Below, one piece after another: positions 34,256 through 42,900 of a stretch of DNA of 64,000 nucleotides. Origin of the DNA: Agreia sp. PsM10 (GTDB taxonomy: Bacteria > Actinomycetota > Actinomycetes > Actinomycetales > Microbacteriaceae); NCBI RefSeq assembly GCF_030433855.1, contig NZ_JARUXC010000018.1, positions 21,607-85,606 on the forward strand, written 5' to 3'. The notes beneath the pieces were generated by a model. That model did no database searches. It worked only from the letters and a program-made list of their open reading frames with translations, and had not been told where the DNA came from. The position numbers and the translations under genes are program-made. Positions within the stretch are counted from its first letter, which is position 1. Every line of letters starts with the position of its first letter.

Positions 34256-34690
34256 TCAGTTGCCGGCGGCGGCGCGCTGGCTCTCCTGGCGCGCGACGTG
34301 CGCTGCCTTGCGAGCCTTGTCTTCGTTGAGCTGCTTCACCCGGGCGGCTTCGCGGCGCACCTCGGCCTGCGTGGCGCGTTCGCGGACGAGCCACTCGGGT
34401 CGGTTGGCGAGCAGGTCCTGGATCTGGGCCGTCGTGAGCGGCTCGGTGACGCCGCCCCGGGCGAGGCCCGAGATGGTGACGCCGAGCTTCGACGCGATGA
34501 TCTGGCGTGGGTGCGGACCGGCGAGGCGCAGCTGCACCACCCACTCGGGCGGAGTGGAGAGCAGCTCGTCGAGTTCGGTGCGGGTGACCGTGCCCTGCTG
34601 GAATTCCGCGGGCGTGGCCTCGAGCAGCACGCCGAGCTTCTTGGCCGCCGTCGCGGGCTTCATGGTCTGGGGGGTTTTCGCGGGCGTCAT
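34256..34690 (-). CDS. DUF5997-family protein
   Basis: 144 residues. Begins with MTPAKTPQTMKPATAAKKLG and has the DUF5997-like body ATPAEFQQGTVTRTELDELL, PPEWVVQLRLAGPHPRQIIA and PEWLVRERATQAEVRRE. Soluble; two short repeats end in PEWVV/PEWLV. The family is usually beside a LysR-type regulator in actinobacteria, as here, where the LysR gene is divergent 60 bp away. Regulation by that LysR is inferred from the arrangement. Confidence 0.75.
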   Translation of the reverse strand: MTPAKTPQTMKPATAAKKLGVLLEATPAEFQQGTVTRTELDELLSTPPEWVVQLRLAGPHPRQIIASKLGVTISGLARGGVTEPLTTAQIQDLLANRPEWLVRERATQAEVRREAARVKQLNEDKARKAAHVARQESQRAAAGN

Positions 34691-34750
34691 GATGCCAAGG
34701 GTAGCCTGAGACCGCGCCGGAAGCCCGGCGCGAGGCGTGAGGAGCTTTTC

Positions 34751-35800
34751 GTGCAGATCGATCCGACCACACTTCGCTGGTACACGGCCGTGGCCACCGA
34801 GCTGCATTTCGGGCGCGCCGCCGCGTCGCTGGGCATCGCCCGCACCCGGTTGAGCAAGGCGATCGTCGAACTCGAGGGGCTTCTGGGCTACCCGCTGTTC
34901 GATCGCGAGCAGCAGGGCACGGTGCTCACGGATGCCGGAAGGCAGCTTCTCGACGACGCTCCGGCTCTGATCGAGGAGGGCGACGAGCGCGTCGCCGAAG
35001 AGGCCGAGGAGGCGGCGAGGCCCGTGCCGTTCCGGCTGTCGTTCGTTCCCGGCGTCACCGTCACGAAGTGGACCACCGAGTGGGCGGAGCGCCACCCCGA
35101 CATCCCCCTCGAGGTGCGGCCCGTCGCCGAGGACGCGCGAGTGTCCGGGGTGCGCGACGCGGCCGTCGACGTGGCGTTCGTGCGCCTGCCGATCGAGCGC
35201 GAGGGTCTCAGCGCCATCCGGCTCTACGACGAGGTGCCCGTGGTCGTCGTCTCGAAGGACAACGCGCTCTCCCTGCTCGAGGAGGTGCGTCTCGCCGAGC
35301 TGCTCGACGAGCATCTCGTGCAGGACCCGGCCGAGGTCGAGGGATGGGCGGAACAGGCGGCCGAGATGATCGAGGGCACGAGGATCGACATGCCGGCGCC
35401 CGCGTCCGTCGAAGACGCCATCGACCTCGTGGCCGCGGGAACGGGCATCGCCGTGCTTCCCCACTCGGTCGCCCGGCTTCACGCCCGCAAAGACGTGGTC
35501 GCCCGCCCGGTGCTCGATCTTCCCGAGACCCAGATCGCCATCGTCTGGCTCGCCGACGAGACGACGGAGCGCATCGAGGAGTTCATCGGCATCGTGCGCG
35601 GCCGCCGCACCTCGAGCTCGCGAGCGGCCGTCTCCGCTCCAGAGGAGAAACCGCGCGCAGCCGCTCCGAAGAAGCCCCGCACCGGAGCAGGAGCCGGTTC
35701 GGGCAGGGGAGCCAAGGGTGCCGCTGCGAAGACGCCGCGCCCGCTCGGCACCGCTCGCAAACCGCGCCCCTCCGGCGGCTACCGCAAGAAGGGCCGCTGA
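34751..35800 (+). CDS. LysR-family transcriptional regulator with basic tail
   Basis: 349 residues. N-terminal winged HTH: LRWYTAVATELHFGRAAASLG, IARTRLSKAIVELEGLLGYPLFDRE. A periplasmic-binding-like effector domain (about 90-285) follows. The last 65 residues are an unusual Ala/Pro/Lys/Arg tail (for example KPRAAAPKKPRTGAGAGSGR and GGYRKKGR), absent from ordinary LysR proteins and likely disordered. GTG with GAGGAG upstream. It is divergent from the DUF5997-VIT operon, which it may control. The tail could add non-specific DNA binding. Confidence 0.85.
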   Translation: MQIDPTTLRWYTAVATELHFGRAAASLGIARTRLSKAIVELEGLLGYPLFDREQQGTVLTDAGRQLLDDAPALIEEGDERVAEEAEEAARPVPFRLSFVPGVTVTKWTTEWAERHPDIPLEVRPVAEDARVSGVRDAAVDVAFVRLPIEREGLSAIRLYDEVPVVVVSKDNALSLLEEVRLAELLDEHLVQDPAEVEGWAEQAAEMIEGTRIDMPAPASVEDAIDLVAAGTGIAVLPHSVARLHARKDVVARPVLDLPETQIAIVWLADETTERIEEFIGIVRGRRTSSSRAAVSAPEEKPRAAAPKKPRTGAGAGSGRGAKGAAAKTPRPLGTARKPRPSGGYRKKGR

Positions 35801-35869
35801 CCGAACGCGGGAGTTCGCGCACGACGCGGCGGCGCGGCCACCGCCCTGTGCGCGAAGACCCGCGCTCGG
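35801..35869. repeat. Palindromic repeat directly after the LysR stop
   Basis: Left arm CCGAACGCGGGAGTTCGCG plus CAC (35801-35822) and right arm 35848-35869 are complementary at about 20 of 22 positions. The left arm is almost identical to that of the palindrome at 52147-52215, which also starts one to three bases after a stop codon. Candidate terminator and dispersed element. Confidence 0.75.
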
Positions 35870-35888
35870 CGTACGGAACAATGGGGCA

Positions 35889-36791
35889 GTGACTTCTTCT
35901 GCTCCCCGGTTCGGACTCCTTCTCGATGTCGACGGGCCCATCGCCAGCCCGGTGACCCGCTCGATCGCCATCCCCTCGATCGGCCGTGACCTGGCCGCGC
36001 TCGCGAACGCGGGCATTCCGGTGATCTTCAACACCGGGCGCTCCGACGCCTTCATCGCAGGCGAGGTCGTCGAGCCGCTCCTCGCCGCGGGCCTGCAGCC
36101 GCACGCCCGCGTGTTCGCCATCTGCGAGAAGGGGGCGACGTGGTTCGCGATCACGCCGCAGGGAGCGGGAGAGGTCTCGATCGACGACTCGCTCACCCCG
36201 CCCGCCGGCTTCGCCGACGACGTGCGCACGATCGTGGCCGAGAACTACGCCGACCTCGTCTTCTACGACGAGACCAAGCGGGCCACGGTCACGTTCGAGC
36301 AGCGCCTCGACGTCTCGAAGGAGGACTTCCTCGCGCGCCAGCTCGAGATCGACGAGGCGGCCATCGCCCTGCTCAACGCGCGGGGCTTCGGGGCGCGACG
36401 CGGCGACGTCGACTACCCCGACGCATCCGGTGCCGTTCAGTACCGGGCCGACCCCTCGATCATCTCGACCGACTTCGAGTCGCTGCGGGTCGGCAAGGAC
36501 TTCGGCGCCGAGCGTGCCTTCGCCCTGCTCGAGGGAACCGGCGAGATGCCGCTCGAGTGGCGCACGATGGGCGACTCCCGAGGCGATTACGCCATGGCCA
36601 CGTGGCTGCACGAGCGGGGCGAGACCGTCGCGCACGTCGACGTGCGGCCTGCCGACGGCATCCCCGACACCGCCTACCCGGTGCTGACGGCGGGCGACCT
36701 GATCCACGACGAGGCCGGGGCGCTGTTCCTCACCCGCTGGCTGGCCATGCTCGACGACGCCGAGCTCACCGACGACCGGCTCGGTCGCTAG
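35889..36791 (+). CDS. HAD-family hydrolase
   Basis: 300 residues. Motif I is FGLLLDVDGPIASP with the DxD pair, then VIFNTGRSDAFI (motif II), a cap-like middle region, and MGDSRGDYAMATWL (motif IV). Fold and length suit a Cof-type or sucrose-phosphatase-like HAD. It dephosphorylates an unknown small molecule. The GTG at 35889 is used; there is no strong Shine-Dalgarno. Its stop shares CTAG with the stop of the convergent ybaK-like gene. Confidence 0.8.
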   Translation: MTSSAPRFGLLLDVDGPIASPVTRSIAIPSIGRDLAALANAGIPVIFNTGRSDAFIAGEVVEPLLAAGLQPHARVFAICEKGATWFAITPQGAGEVSIDDSLTPPAGFADDVRTIVAENYADLVFYDETKRATVTFEQRLDVSKEDFLARQLEIDEAAIALLNARGFGARRGDVDYPDASGAVQYRADPSIISTDFESLRVGKDFGAERAFALLEGTGEMPLEWRTMGDSRGDYAMATWLHERGETVAHVDVRPADGIPDTAYPVLTAGDLIHDEAGALFLTRWLAMLDDAELTDDRLGR

Positions 36792-37282
36792 AGGCGTCGG
36801 ATGCGCGCGGCCTGGCCGCGGGTCGCCTCGAGCACGGCGGCCGGCGACAGCTCGATGTCGAAGCCGCGTCGACCACCCGAGACGAGGATGGTGTCGAACT
36901 CGAGCGCGGAGTCGTCGAGCACGGTCGGCAGGGGAGTCCTCTGACCGAACGGACTGATGCCTCCGACCACGTAGCCGCTCTTGCGCTCGGCCACGGCGAT
37001 GTCGGCCATGGCCGCCCGCTTGCCGCCGAGCGACGAGGCGAGCGCCTTCAGATCGAGCATGCCGCTCACGGGCACGATGCCGATGCCGAGACCGGCGTCG
37101 GTGTCGACCATGAGCGTCTTGAAGACGCGTGCCGGGTCGATGCCGAGCACCTCAGCGGCCTCCGAGCCGAAGTCGGTGACCGCGGGGTCATGAGCGTAGG
37201 CGTGGGGAACGAACGGGATGCCCGCCCGGCTGAGAGCGGTCGTGGCCGCCGTGGTCGGAGCGGCGGCGTTCTTCTTGGCCAT
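36788..37282 (-). CDS. ybaK: YbaK/EbsC-type Cys-tRNA(Pro) deacylase
   Basis: 164 residues with the YbaK fold motifs: AAEVLGIDPARVFKTLMV (conserved Lys in VFKT), GIVPVSGMLDLKALASSLGGKRA, then SGYVVGGISPFGQR. It removes Cys mis-charged on tRNA-Pro in the cytoplasm. Length and motifs are typical. It starts ten bases after the stop-side of the hydrolase gene on the same strand order, with no obvious operon logic. Confidence 0.9.
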   Translation of the reverse strand: MAKKNAAAPTTAATTALSRAGIPFVPHAYAHDPAVTDFGSEAAEVLGIDPARVFKTLMVDTDAGLGIGIVPVSGMLDLKALASSLGGKRAAMADIAVAERKSGYVVGGISPFGQRTPLPTVLDDSALEFDTILVSGGRRGFDIELSPAAVLEATRGQAARIRRL

Positions 37283-37291
37283 GGTCCGTGA

Positions 37292-37987
37292 TCAGACGGC
37301 CAGCAGCGTCTGCTCGAGGAACTCCCGCACGTCGGACACCTCGTCGCCCGTGATGCCGTGACCGGCGCCGGGATAGAGACGTGCTTCGGCGGTGGCGTGC
37401 GTCTCGAGCCACGTGGCCGTGCGGGCGACCGCCGACGGCGGGATGATGGGATCGCGCTCGTCACGCCCCCAGAAGACACGGGGTCGCAGGTCCTGCAACT
37501 CTGCGTCGGCCGGGGCCTCGCCCGAGATCGAGAAGCCCGACAGGTTCACCGTCGACGCGAAGCGGTGCGGGTCGTGGCGCAGCAGCTGCAGAGCCATCGC
37601 GCCGCCCTGCGAGAAGCCGAGCGTCGAGACGGCGGCCGGCGAGCCGTAGCTCGACGCGAGACCGTCGAGCCAGGCGAGCACCCCGCGGGCCGCGGCATCC
37701 ACCCCGCTCGGTTCCGGATTGCCCGGTGCGCCGATCTGGAACCAGGCGAAGCCGTTCTGGATCGGGGCCGGGGCGATGAGCGGTGCGCGCAATGATGCGC
37801 ACACGATGTCGCCCGGCAGGTGCGGGGCGAGGGAGATCAGGTCGGCCTCGTGCGAACCGTACCCGTGCATGATCACGAGGAGTCGAGAGCCCGGGACGCG
37901 CGCAGCGAGTTCGTCGCGCGGGATCGACCACACCACGGCCCGATCGTCGATCATGGGCTGGGTCGGTGAGAAGTCGGTCACCCTCAC
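37292..37987 (-). CDS. Alpha/beta hydrolase, phospholipase/carboxylesterase-like
   Basis: About 231 residues. The oxyanion strand LLVIMHGYGSHEADLI, nucleophile elbow LGFSQGGAMALQ (Ser in GFSQG), then a late Asp (GRDERDPIIP) and His (PGAGHGITGDE) form a complete Ser-Asp-His triad. It resembles YpfH-like and acyl-protein thioesterase type esterases. The N-terminus is uncertain: GTG 37987 or 37981, or ATG 37951. Cytoplasmic. Substrate not known. Confidence 0.83.
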   Translation of the reverse strand: MRVTDFSPTQPMIDDRAVVWSIPRDELAARVPGSRLLVIMHGYGSHEADLISLAPHLPGDIVCASLRAPLIAPAPIQNGFAWFQIGAPGNPEPSGVDAAARGVLAWLDGLASSYGSPAAVSTLGFSQGGAMALQLLRHDPHRFASTVNLSGFSISGEAPADAELQDLRPRVFWGRDERDPIIPPSAVARTATWLETHATAEARLYPGAGHGITGDEVSDVREFLEQTLLAV

Positions 37988-38025
37988 GACGATACCCGAG
38001 CGCCGAGACTGTCGGGCAGAGCCGC

Positions 38026-38688
38026 TCAGTCCATGAGGTCGAGCAGCGCCACGCCGCCGTTCATCGCCCACTCGTTGGTCAGGGAGGCCAGTTGAGGAAC
38101 GTCCTGAAGAGCCACGCCGCCGGAGGTCAGGACCACGACGACGCCATCGCGGATCACCTGCACGCCCGTCACGTCGAGCTGCTCGGCCGGGTCGTATCCG
38201 CCGCCGACCTTCAGCGCCCACGCCCCGGCGGCAGACACGGCCGGAACGTCGACGTTCCATCCGACCGGCTCCATGCTCTCTTCGGTGTACTCGGGGTCGC
38301 GCGAGATGCCGATCGAGATGCCGCCGTATTCGGCGACGTCGATACTCGAGCCGTCGGTCTCGGGGGTGTGCCAGCTGCAGATGAGCTCCGGCCCGGTGGC
38401 GCCCGTCGTGATGCCGTTGTCGCTGCCCTCGAGCTCGATGAGGCCGCTCACCTCAGGGCCGAGCGCCGCCTTCGCCTCGTCGCACGTGGGATATGCGGCG
38501 TTCGTCGTCGGTGAATCGGTGCTCGGCGCTGTGCGGGTCTCCGAAGCCGTAGCGGTCGCCGGCGGTTCGCCAGGTGACGATCCCGCCGCATCGTCGCTCG
38601 AGCCGGCCCCGCTGCATCCGGTGAGGATGCCGGCCGCCACCACCACCGCGACCACGATTCCCGCACGTCGACCCGTCTCCGGCGCCAT
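38026..38688 (-). CDS. Lipoprotein, DUF3558-like hypothetical
   Basis: 220 residues. Signal with lipobox AGILTGC (Cys at 25), a Ser/Thr/Pro-rich linker (28-65), then a globular domain with CDEAKAALGPEVSGL and PELICSWHTPE and a C-terminal QDVPQLASLTNEW. The two Cys in CDEA and CSW look like a disulfide, as in small actinobacterial lipoproteins of the DUF3558 type (tentative). Anchored on the outer face of the membrane. Function unknown. Confidence 0.7.
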   Translation of the reverse strand: MAPETGRRAGIVVAVVVAAGILTGCSGAGSSDDAAGSSPGEPPATATASETRTAPSTDSPTTNAAYPTCDEAKAALGPEVSGLIELEGSDNGITTGATGPELICSWHTPETDGSSIDVAEYGGISIGISRDPEYTEESMEPVGWNVDVPAVSAAGAWALKVGGGYDPAEQLDVTGVQVIRDGVVVVLTSGGVALQDVPQLASLTNEWAMNGGVALLDLMD

Positions 38689-38764
38689 CGCATTCCCCTT
38701 CTCTCGGCGGTCTCTCCGACCTCGAGATTATGGGTGCACGGCCGACGGATTCAAGTCGATGAGG

Positions 38765-39043
38765 TCACGACCGGTTGCGGCTGAGCTCGTAGATCTTGAC
38801 GAGCTCGTCGATGGCCCCGTCGCGGGTCTCGCCGCCCGCCTCGAACATCTCGGTGACGTGGGTCTTCAGGTGGTTCTCGACCATGAGCTTGTTGAGCGAG
38901 CCGAGCGACTTCTGGATGGCCAGGGACTGCGTGATGATGTCGAGGCAGTACTCCTCGTTCTCGATCATCTTCTCGAGGCCGCGCAGCTGCCCCTCGAGGA
39001 TGCGGGTGCGGTGCAGGGCGCGCTTCTTGATGTCGTCGATCAC
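38765..39043 (-). CDS. CsoR/RcnR-family metal-sensing repressor
   Basis: 92 residues. The three-helix bundle fold of the family: RALHRTRILEGQLRGLEKMI, EEYCLDIITQSLAIQKSL, ENHLKTHVTEMF. The predicted ligands are Cys33, His58 and His62 (C-H-H), with His11 nearby, unlike the C-H-C set of copper CsoR. The C-H-H set is that of RcnR-type Ni/Co sensors. DNA-binding repressor, usually beside its exporter, but no exporter is adjacent here. Confidence 0.83.
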   Translation of the reverse strand: MIDDIKKRALHRTRILEGQLRGLEKMIENEEYCLDIITQSLAIQKSLGSLNKLMVENHLKTHVTEMFEAGGETRDGAIDELVKIYELSRNRS

Positions 39044-39113
39044 GAGGCCAGAATACTGCCTCGAGCGACCGTACCTCCCCGGGGTATGACGGATGCCCGG
39101 GGCGCGGCGCGCG

Positions 39114-39902
39114 TCAGGTCTGGCAGCGGGGGCACCAGTACACGTCGCGCAGCGACAACGGGTCGGCCCCCAGCTTGCCGGCCCGGATGCGCGTGCCGCA
39201 CCGGCGGCACGGCTGGCCCTCGCGGCGATAGACCCAGCTCTGCCGGCCCGGCCGCAGGTCGCCGGTGGTGGAGCGCTCGGTGCGATCGCGGTTCGCGAGG
39301 ATCACGCGGTGCCCGAGGGCCACGAGAGCGGGCAGATCTGCCACCTCGCCGATTGGCCGCGTCGGAAGGACGCCGCGCAGGAAGCACAGTTCGTTGGCGT
39401 AGACGTTGCCGAGTCCCGCGAGATTGCGCTGGTCGAGCAGGGCGACATGGGTTTCTCGTTGCGGCTGCGCGGAGAGGCGCAGCACGGCCTCGGATGCCAG
39501 AGAGTCGTTCCACTCGGGGTCGAGCACGTCGGGGCCCAGGTAGCCGACGACCGATTCCTCGTCGGTGCGGGCGACGACCTCGACCGTGCCGAGGTCGAAG
39601 CCCACCGCGACCCAGTCCGCTGTGGCCAGAACGATCCTCGCCGCGTAGGCCGGTCTCCTCCACGCCGACGTCGGCCGATACAGATGCCACGACCCTTCCA
39701 TCTTCAGGTGGGTGTGGATGCTGACGTCGCCGACGCGGGTGAGCAGGTGTTTGCCGACGCTCGCCACGCCCTCGACGACGTCGCCCACGAGGTCGAGTTC
39801 GGCGAACTGCGGAACGCGGAAGTCGCTGCGGATCAGGGTGGCTCCGGCGAGGGCCTGGTCGAGGTGTCGCGCGGTTCGGTAGACGGTGTCGCCTTCGGGC
39901 AT
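39114..39902 (-). CDS. nei2: Fpg/Nei-family DNA glycosylase (Nei2, endonuclease VIII)
   Basis: 262 residues. Mature N-terminus Pro2-Glu3 (MPEGDTVYRTARHLDQAL) gives the catalytic amine; the H2TH region includes QRNLAGLGNVYANELCFL; a C4 zinc finger closes the protein (CRRCG and CPRCQT). It excises oxidised bases from DNA and nicks the strand. AGGAGG sits six bases before the ATG, ten bases after the lhr stop, so it is in one operon with the helicase, a common actinobacterial arrangement for repair. Confidence 0.9.
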   Translation of the reverse strand: MPEGDTVYRTARHLDQALAGATLIRSDFRVPQFAELDLVGDVVEGVASVGKHLLTRVGDVSIHTHLKMEGSWHLYRPTSAWRRPAYAARIVLATADWVAVGFDLGTVEVVARTDEESVVGYLGPDVLDPEWNDSLASEAVLRLSAQPQRETHVALLDQRNLAGLGNVYANELCFLRGVLPTRPIGEVADLPALVALGHRVILANRDRTERSTTGDLRPGRQSWVYRREGQPCRRCGTRIRAGKLGADPLSLRDVYWCPRCQT

Positions 39903-39912
39903 CGGTGACCTC

Positions 39913-42900
39913 CTACGAAGCGCGCAGGCGGAAGCCCTGCGGGGTCGCGCCGAATCCGGCGGTCTCGAGGGCACGACCGATGTCTGTGCCCAGGGCGTAC
40001 TCGCCGTTGACCTTCTCGACGGTGAGCTTGGCGACGCGACCCGAGATGACCGTGGCGGCCAGCGAGGCGGCGGCGGTGGCCAGTTCGTCGCCGTTCGCCG
40101 CGAACGAGAGCAGAGTCTTGCCGCCGCGCTCGACGTAGAGAACCAGGCGCCCCTCGACCAGCACGACGAGCGCACCCGCCTTGCGGCCCGGCCGGTGACC
40201 CGTTCCGCCGGGCCAGGGAAGGGCAGCGCCATAGGGGTTCGCCGGATCTGTGGCCGCCAACGTCACAGCCCTGTCGGTGGCCGCTCTCTCGTCGCCCTTC
40301 TCGCTCCTGCCCGGACCGCGCTCGGCGAGGGCCTCGGCCGTGAACGAGCGCAGCCGGTCGATCGTGCCGCCGGTGGCGAACTGGGATGCGCCGAGGGTCT
40401 CGACGAAATAGCCGCGCCGGGCGCGGCCGGTCTCCTCGAAGCCGGAGAGCAGGCGGTAGGCGAGGGCGAAGCCGCCCACGATGCGTTCGGCGACAACCGC
40501 ACCCTTGGTGACGACGCCGTAGCGCTCGAGCAGCAGGTCGCCGAGCGCATGGCCGCGTACGGTGGCATCGGTCTCGGGCTCGGGCAGCAGCGACCAGCGG
40601 CCACCCGCCGTCGGCGGGCCGATTCGAGTGACCATCGTGGGGCGCGCATAGGAGCGCCCACGGTAGAGCTTGGAACGGGGAGCCGCGCGCTTGGTGCTGT
40701 GCGCCGACTTGCCGCCGCCCGTGAGCGACCGCAGCGGCGCGAGGGTGTCGTTCGTGACGCGGCCGGCCCACACCAGATCCCACAGCGCGGTCACGAGTTC
40801 GGCGTCGTCGACGGCCCCGCCCAGAGCGGTGCCCACCGTGTCTGACAGCGCGCGGAAGAAGTACGCGCCCCCGCCCTGCAGCGCCCCGAGCACGGCGTGC
40901 TGCAGCGTGGTGGCCTCGAGAGGTTCGGCGAGCGGAATCGTGAGCGGGGCGGTCTCGGCGAGGTGAAGGGAGACCCAGCCGTCGTTGCCGGGCAGAGAAC
41001 CCGCGCCCGACCAGACGACCTCACCCGTGGCCGTGAGCTCGTCGAGCATGGCCGGGCTGTATTCGCGCACGCGGCTCGGCAGAATCAGCGTCTCCCAGGC
41101 CGAGGCGGGAATCGGCACCCCGGCCAGCTGGTCGATCACGGTCGCGACCCCGTCGACTCCGCGCAGGGTGCCGCCGACGTGCTGCCACGAGGGCAGGAAG
41201 CGGGCGAGCGTGGCCGTGTCGACCGGTTCGACCTCGTGCCGCAGGGCCGCGAGCGATCGGCGCCGGAGCCGACGCAGCACCTCGACGTCGCTCCACTCGG
41301 TTCGCGCCGCGTTCGGGGTGTCGGCGCCCAGGGGGCGGAACTCGCCCTCGATCACGCGTCGGGCGCTCTCGAGCCGGCGCAGCGCATCCAGAACCACGGC
41401 GGAGCCGAGCCCGTAGCGGCTCGCCGCCTCGGCCACCGTGAAGGGGGCGTGGGTGCGGGCGTAGCGGGCCACGAGGTCGGCGACGGGGTCGGGCACGGGC
41501 TCGATGAACGCATCGGGAACGCCGTAGGGAACGGGCACTCCGAGCGCGTCGCGCAGGCGGCCCGCGTCTTCGATGGCGGCCCAGCGCTGGTCGGCTGCGA
41601 TGGTCACGACGAGCGCGCGGCGGGCGTCGACGAGCTGGGCCAGAATCTCGGATGCCCGGGGTGCGGCCTCGTCGACCAGCCTCGCCGTGACCTCGGCCAG
41701 CGACAGCGGGCCGAGCACGCGGATGAGGTCGGCCACTCCTTCGGCGTCCCGAGCCTTGCGGTCGGGCGCGAGTCGCTGCAGCTCGAGCTCGGTCTGCGCG
41801 ATGACCCCGGGGTCGAGGAGCTCGCGCAGCTCGGCGCGGCCGAGCAGCTCGGAGAGCAGGGTGGGGTCGAGCGACAGGGCGGCGGCGCGGCGCTCGGCGA
41901 GGGGGCTGTCTCCTTCGTAGACGAATGAGGCGACGTAGCCGAAGAGCAGCGACTTGGCGAAGGGCGACGGTTCCTGGGTCTCGGCCTCGACAACCCGGAT
42001 GCGCCGAGCCTCGAGGTCGCGGGCGAGGCCGATGAGCGCGGGCAGGTCGTAGACGTCTTGCAGGCACTCGCGGATGGTCTCGAGAATGATGGGGAAGCTG
42101 GGGAACTTGCGGGCCACGTCGAGTAGCTGGGCGCTGCGCTGGCGCTGCTGCCAGAGCGGCGATCGCTTGCCGGGGTTCTGCCGGGGCAGAAGCAGGGCGC
42201 GGGCCGCGTTCTCGCGGAAGCGTGAGGCGAACAGGGCGGAGCCGCCCACCTCTTGAGTGACGATCTGCTCGAGCTCGTCGGCCTCGAAGAGGAACAGTTC
42301 GGCGCCCGGCGGCTCGCTCTCGGTGTCGGGCAGACGAAGGATGATGCCGTCGTCGTTGGCGACGGATGCGCCGTCGATGCCGAAGCGCTCGCGCAGACGC
42401 GCGCCGATGGCCAGCGACCACGGCGAGTGCACCTGCATGCCGAAGGGGGAGTGCAGGATGACGCGCCAGTCGCCGAGCTCGTCGCGGAAGCGCTCGATGA
42501 CGAGGGTCTTGTCGCTGGGCACGTGGCCGGTGGCCTCGCGCTGCTCGACCACGAACGTGACGAGGTTGTTCGCCGCGCGCTCGTCGAGCCCCGCGCTCGC
42601 GGTCATGCCGGCGCGGCCCTCGGCATCCGCCCCCGCCAGCTGGCGGGTGAACTCGCCGATCGCTCGACCGAGTTCTGCCGGACGGCCCTGGCCGTCTCCC
42701 CGCCAGAACGGGAGTCGGCCGGGCTCGCCGAACGCGGGCGTGACCAGAACCCTGTCGTGCGTGATCTCCTGGATTCGCCAGCTCGTGGCGCCGAGGGCGA
42801 AGACGTCGCCGACGCGCGACTCGTAGACCATCTCCTCGTCGAGCTCGCCCACCCGGTTGCCGCCCTTGGCCGTGGATGCGGTGCCGGTCGCCTGCTCGGA

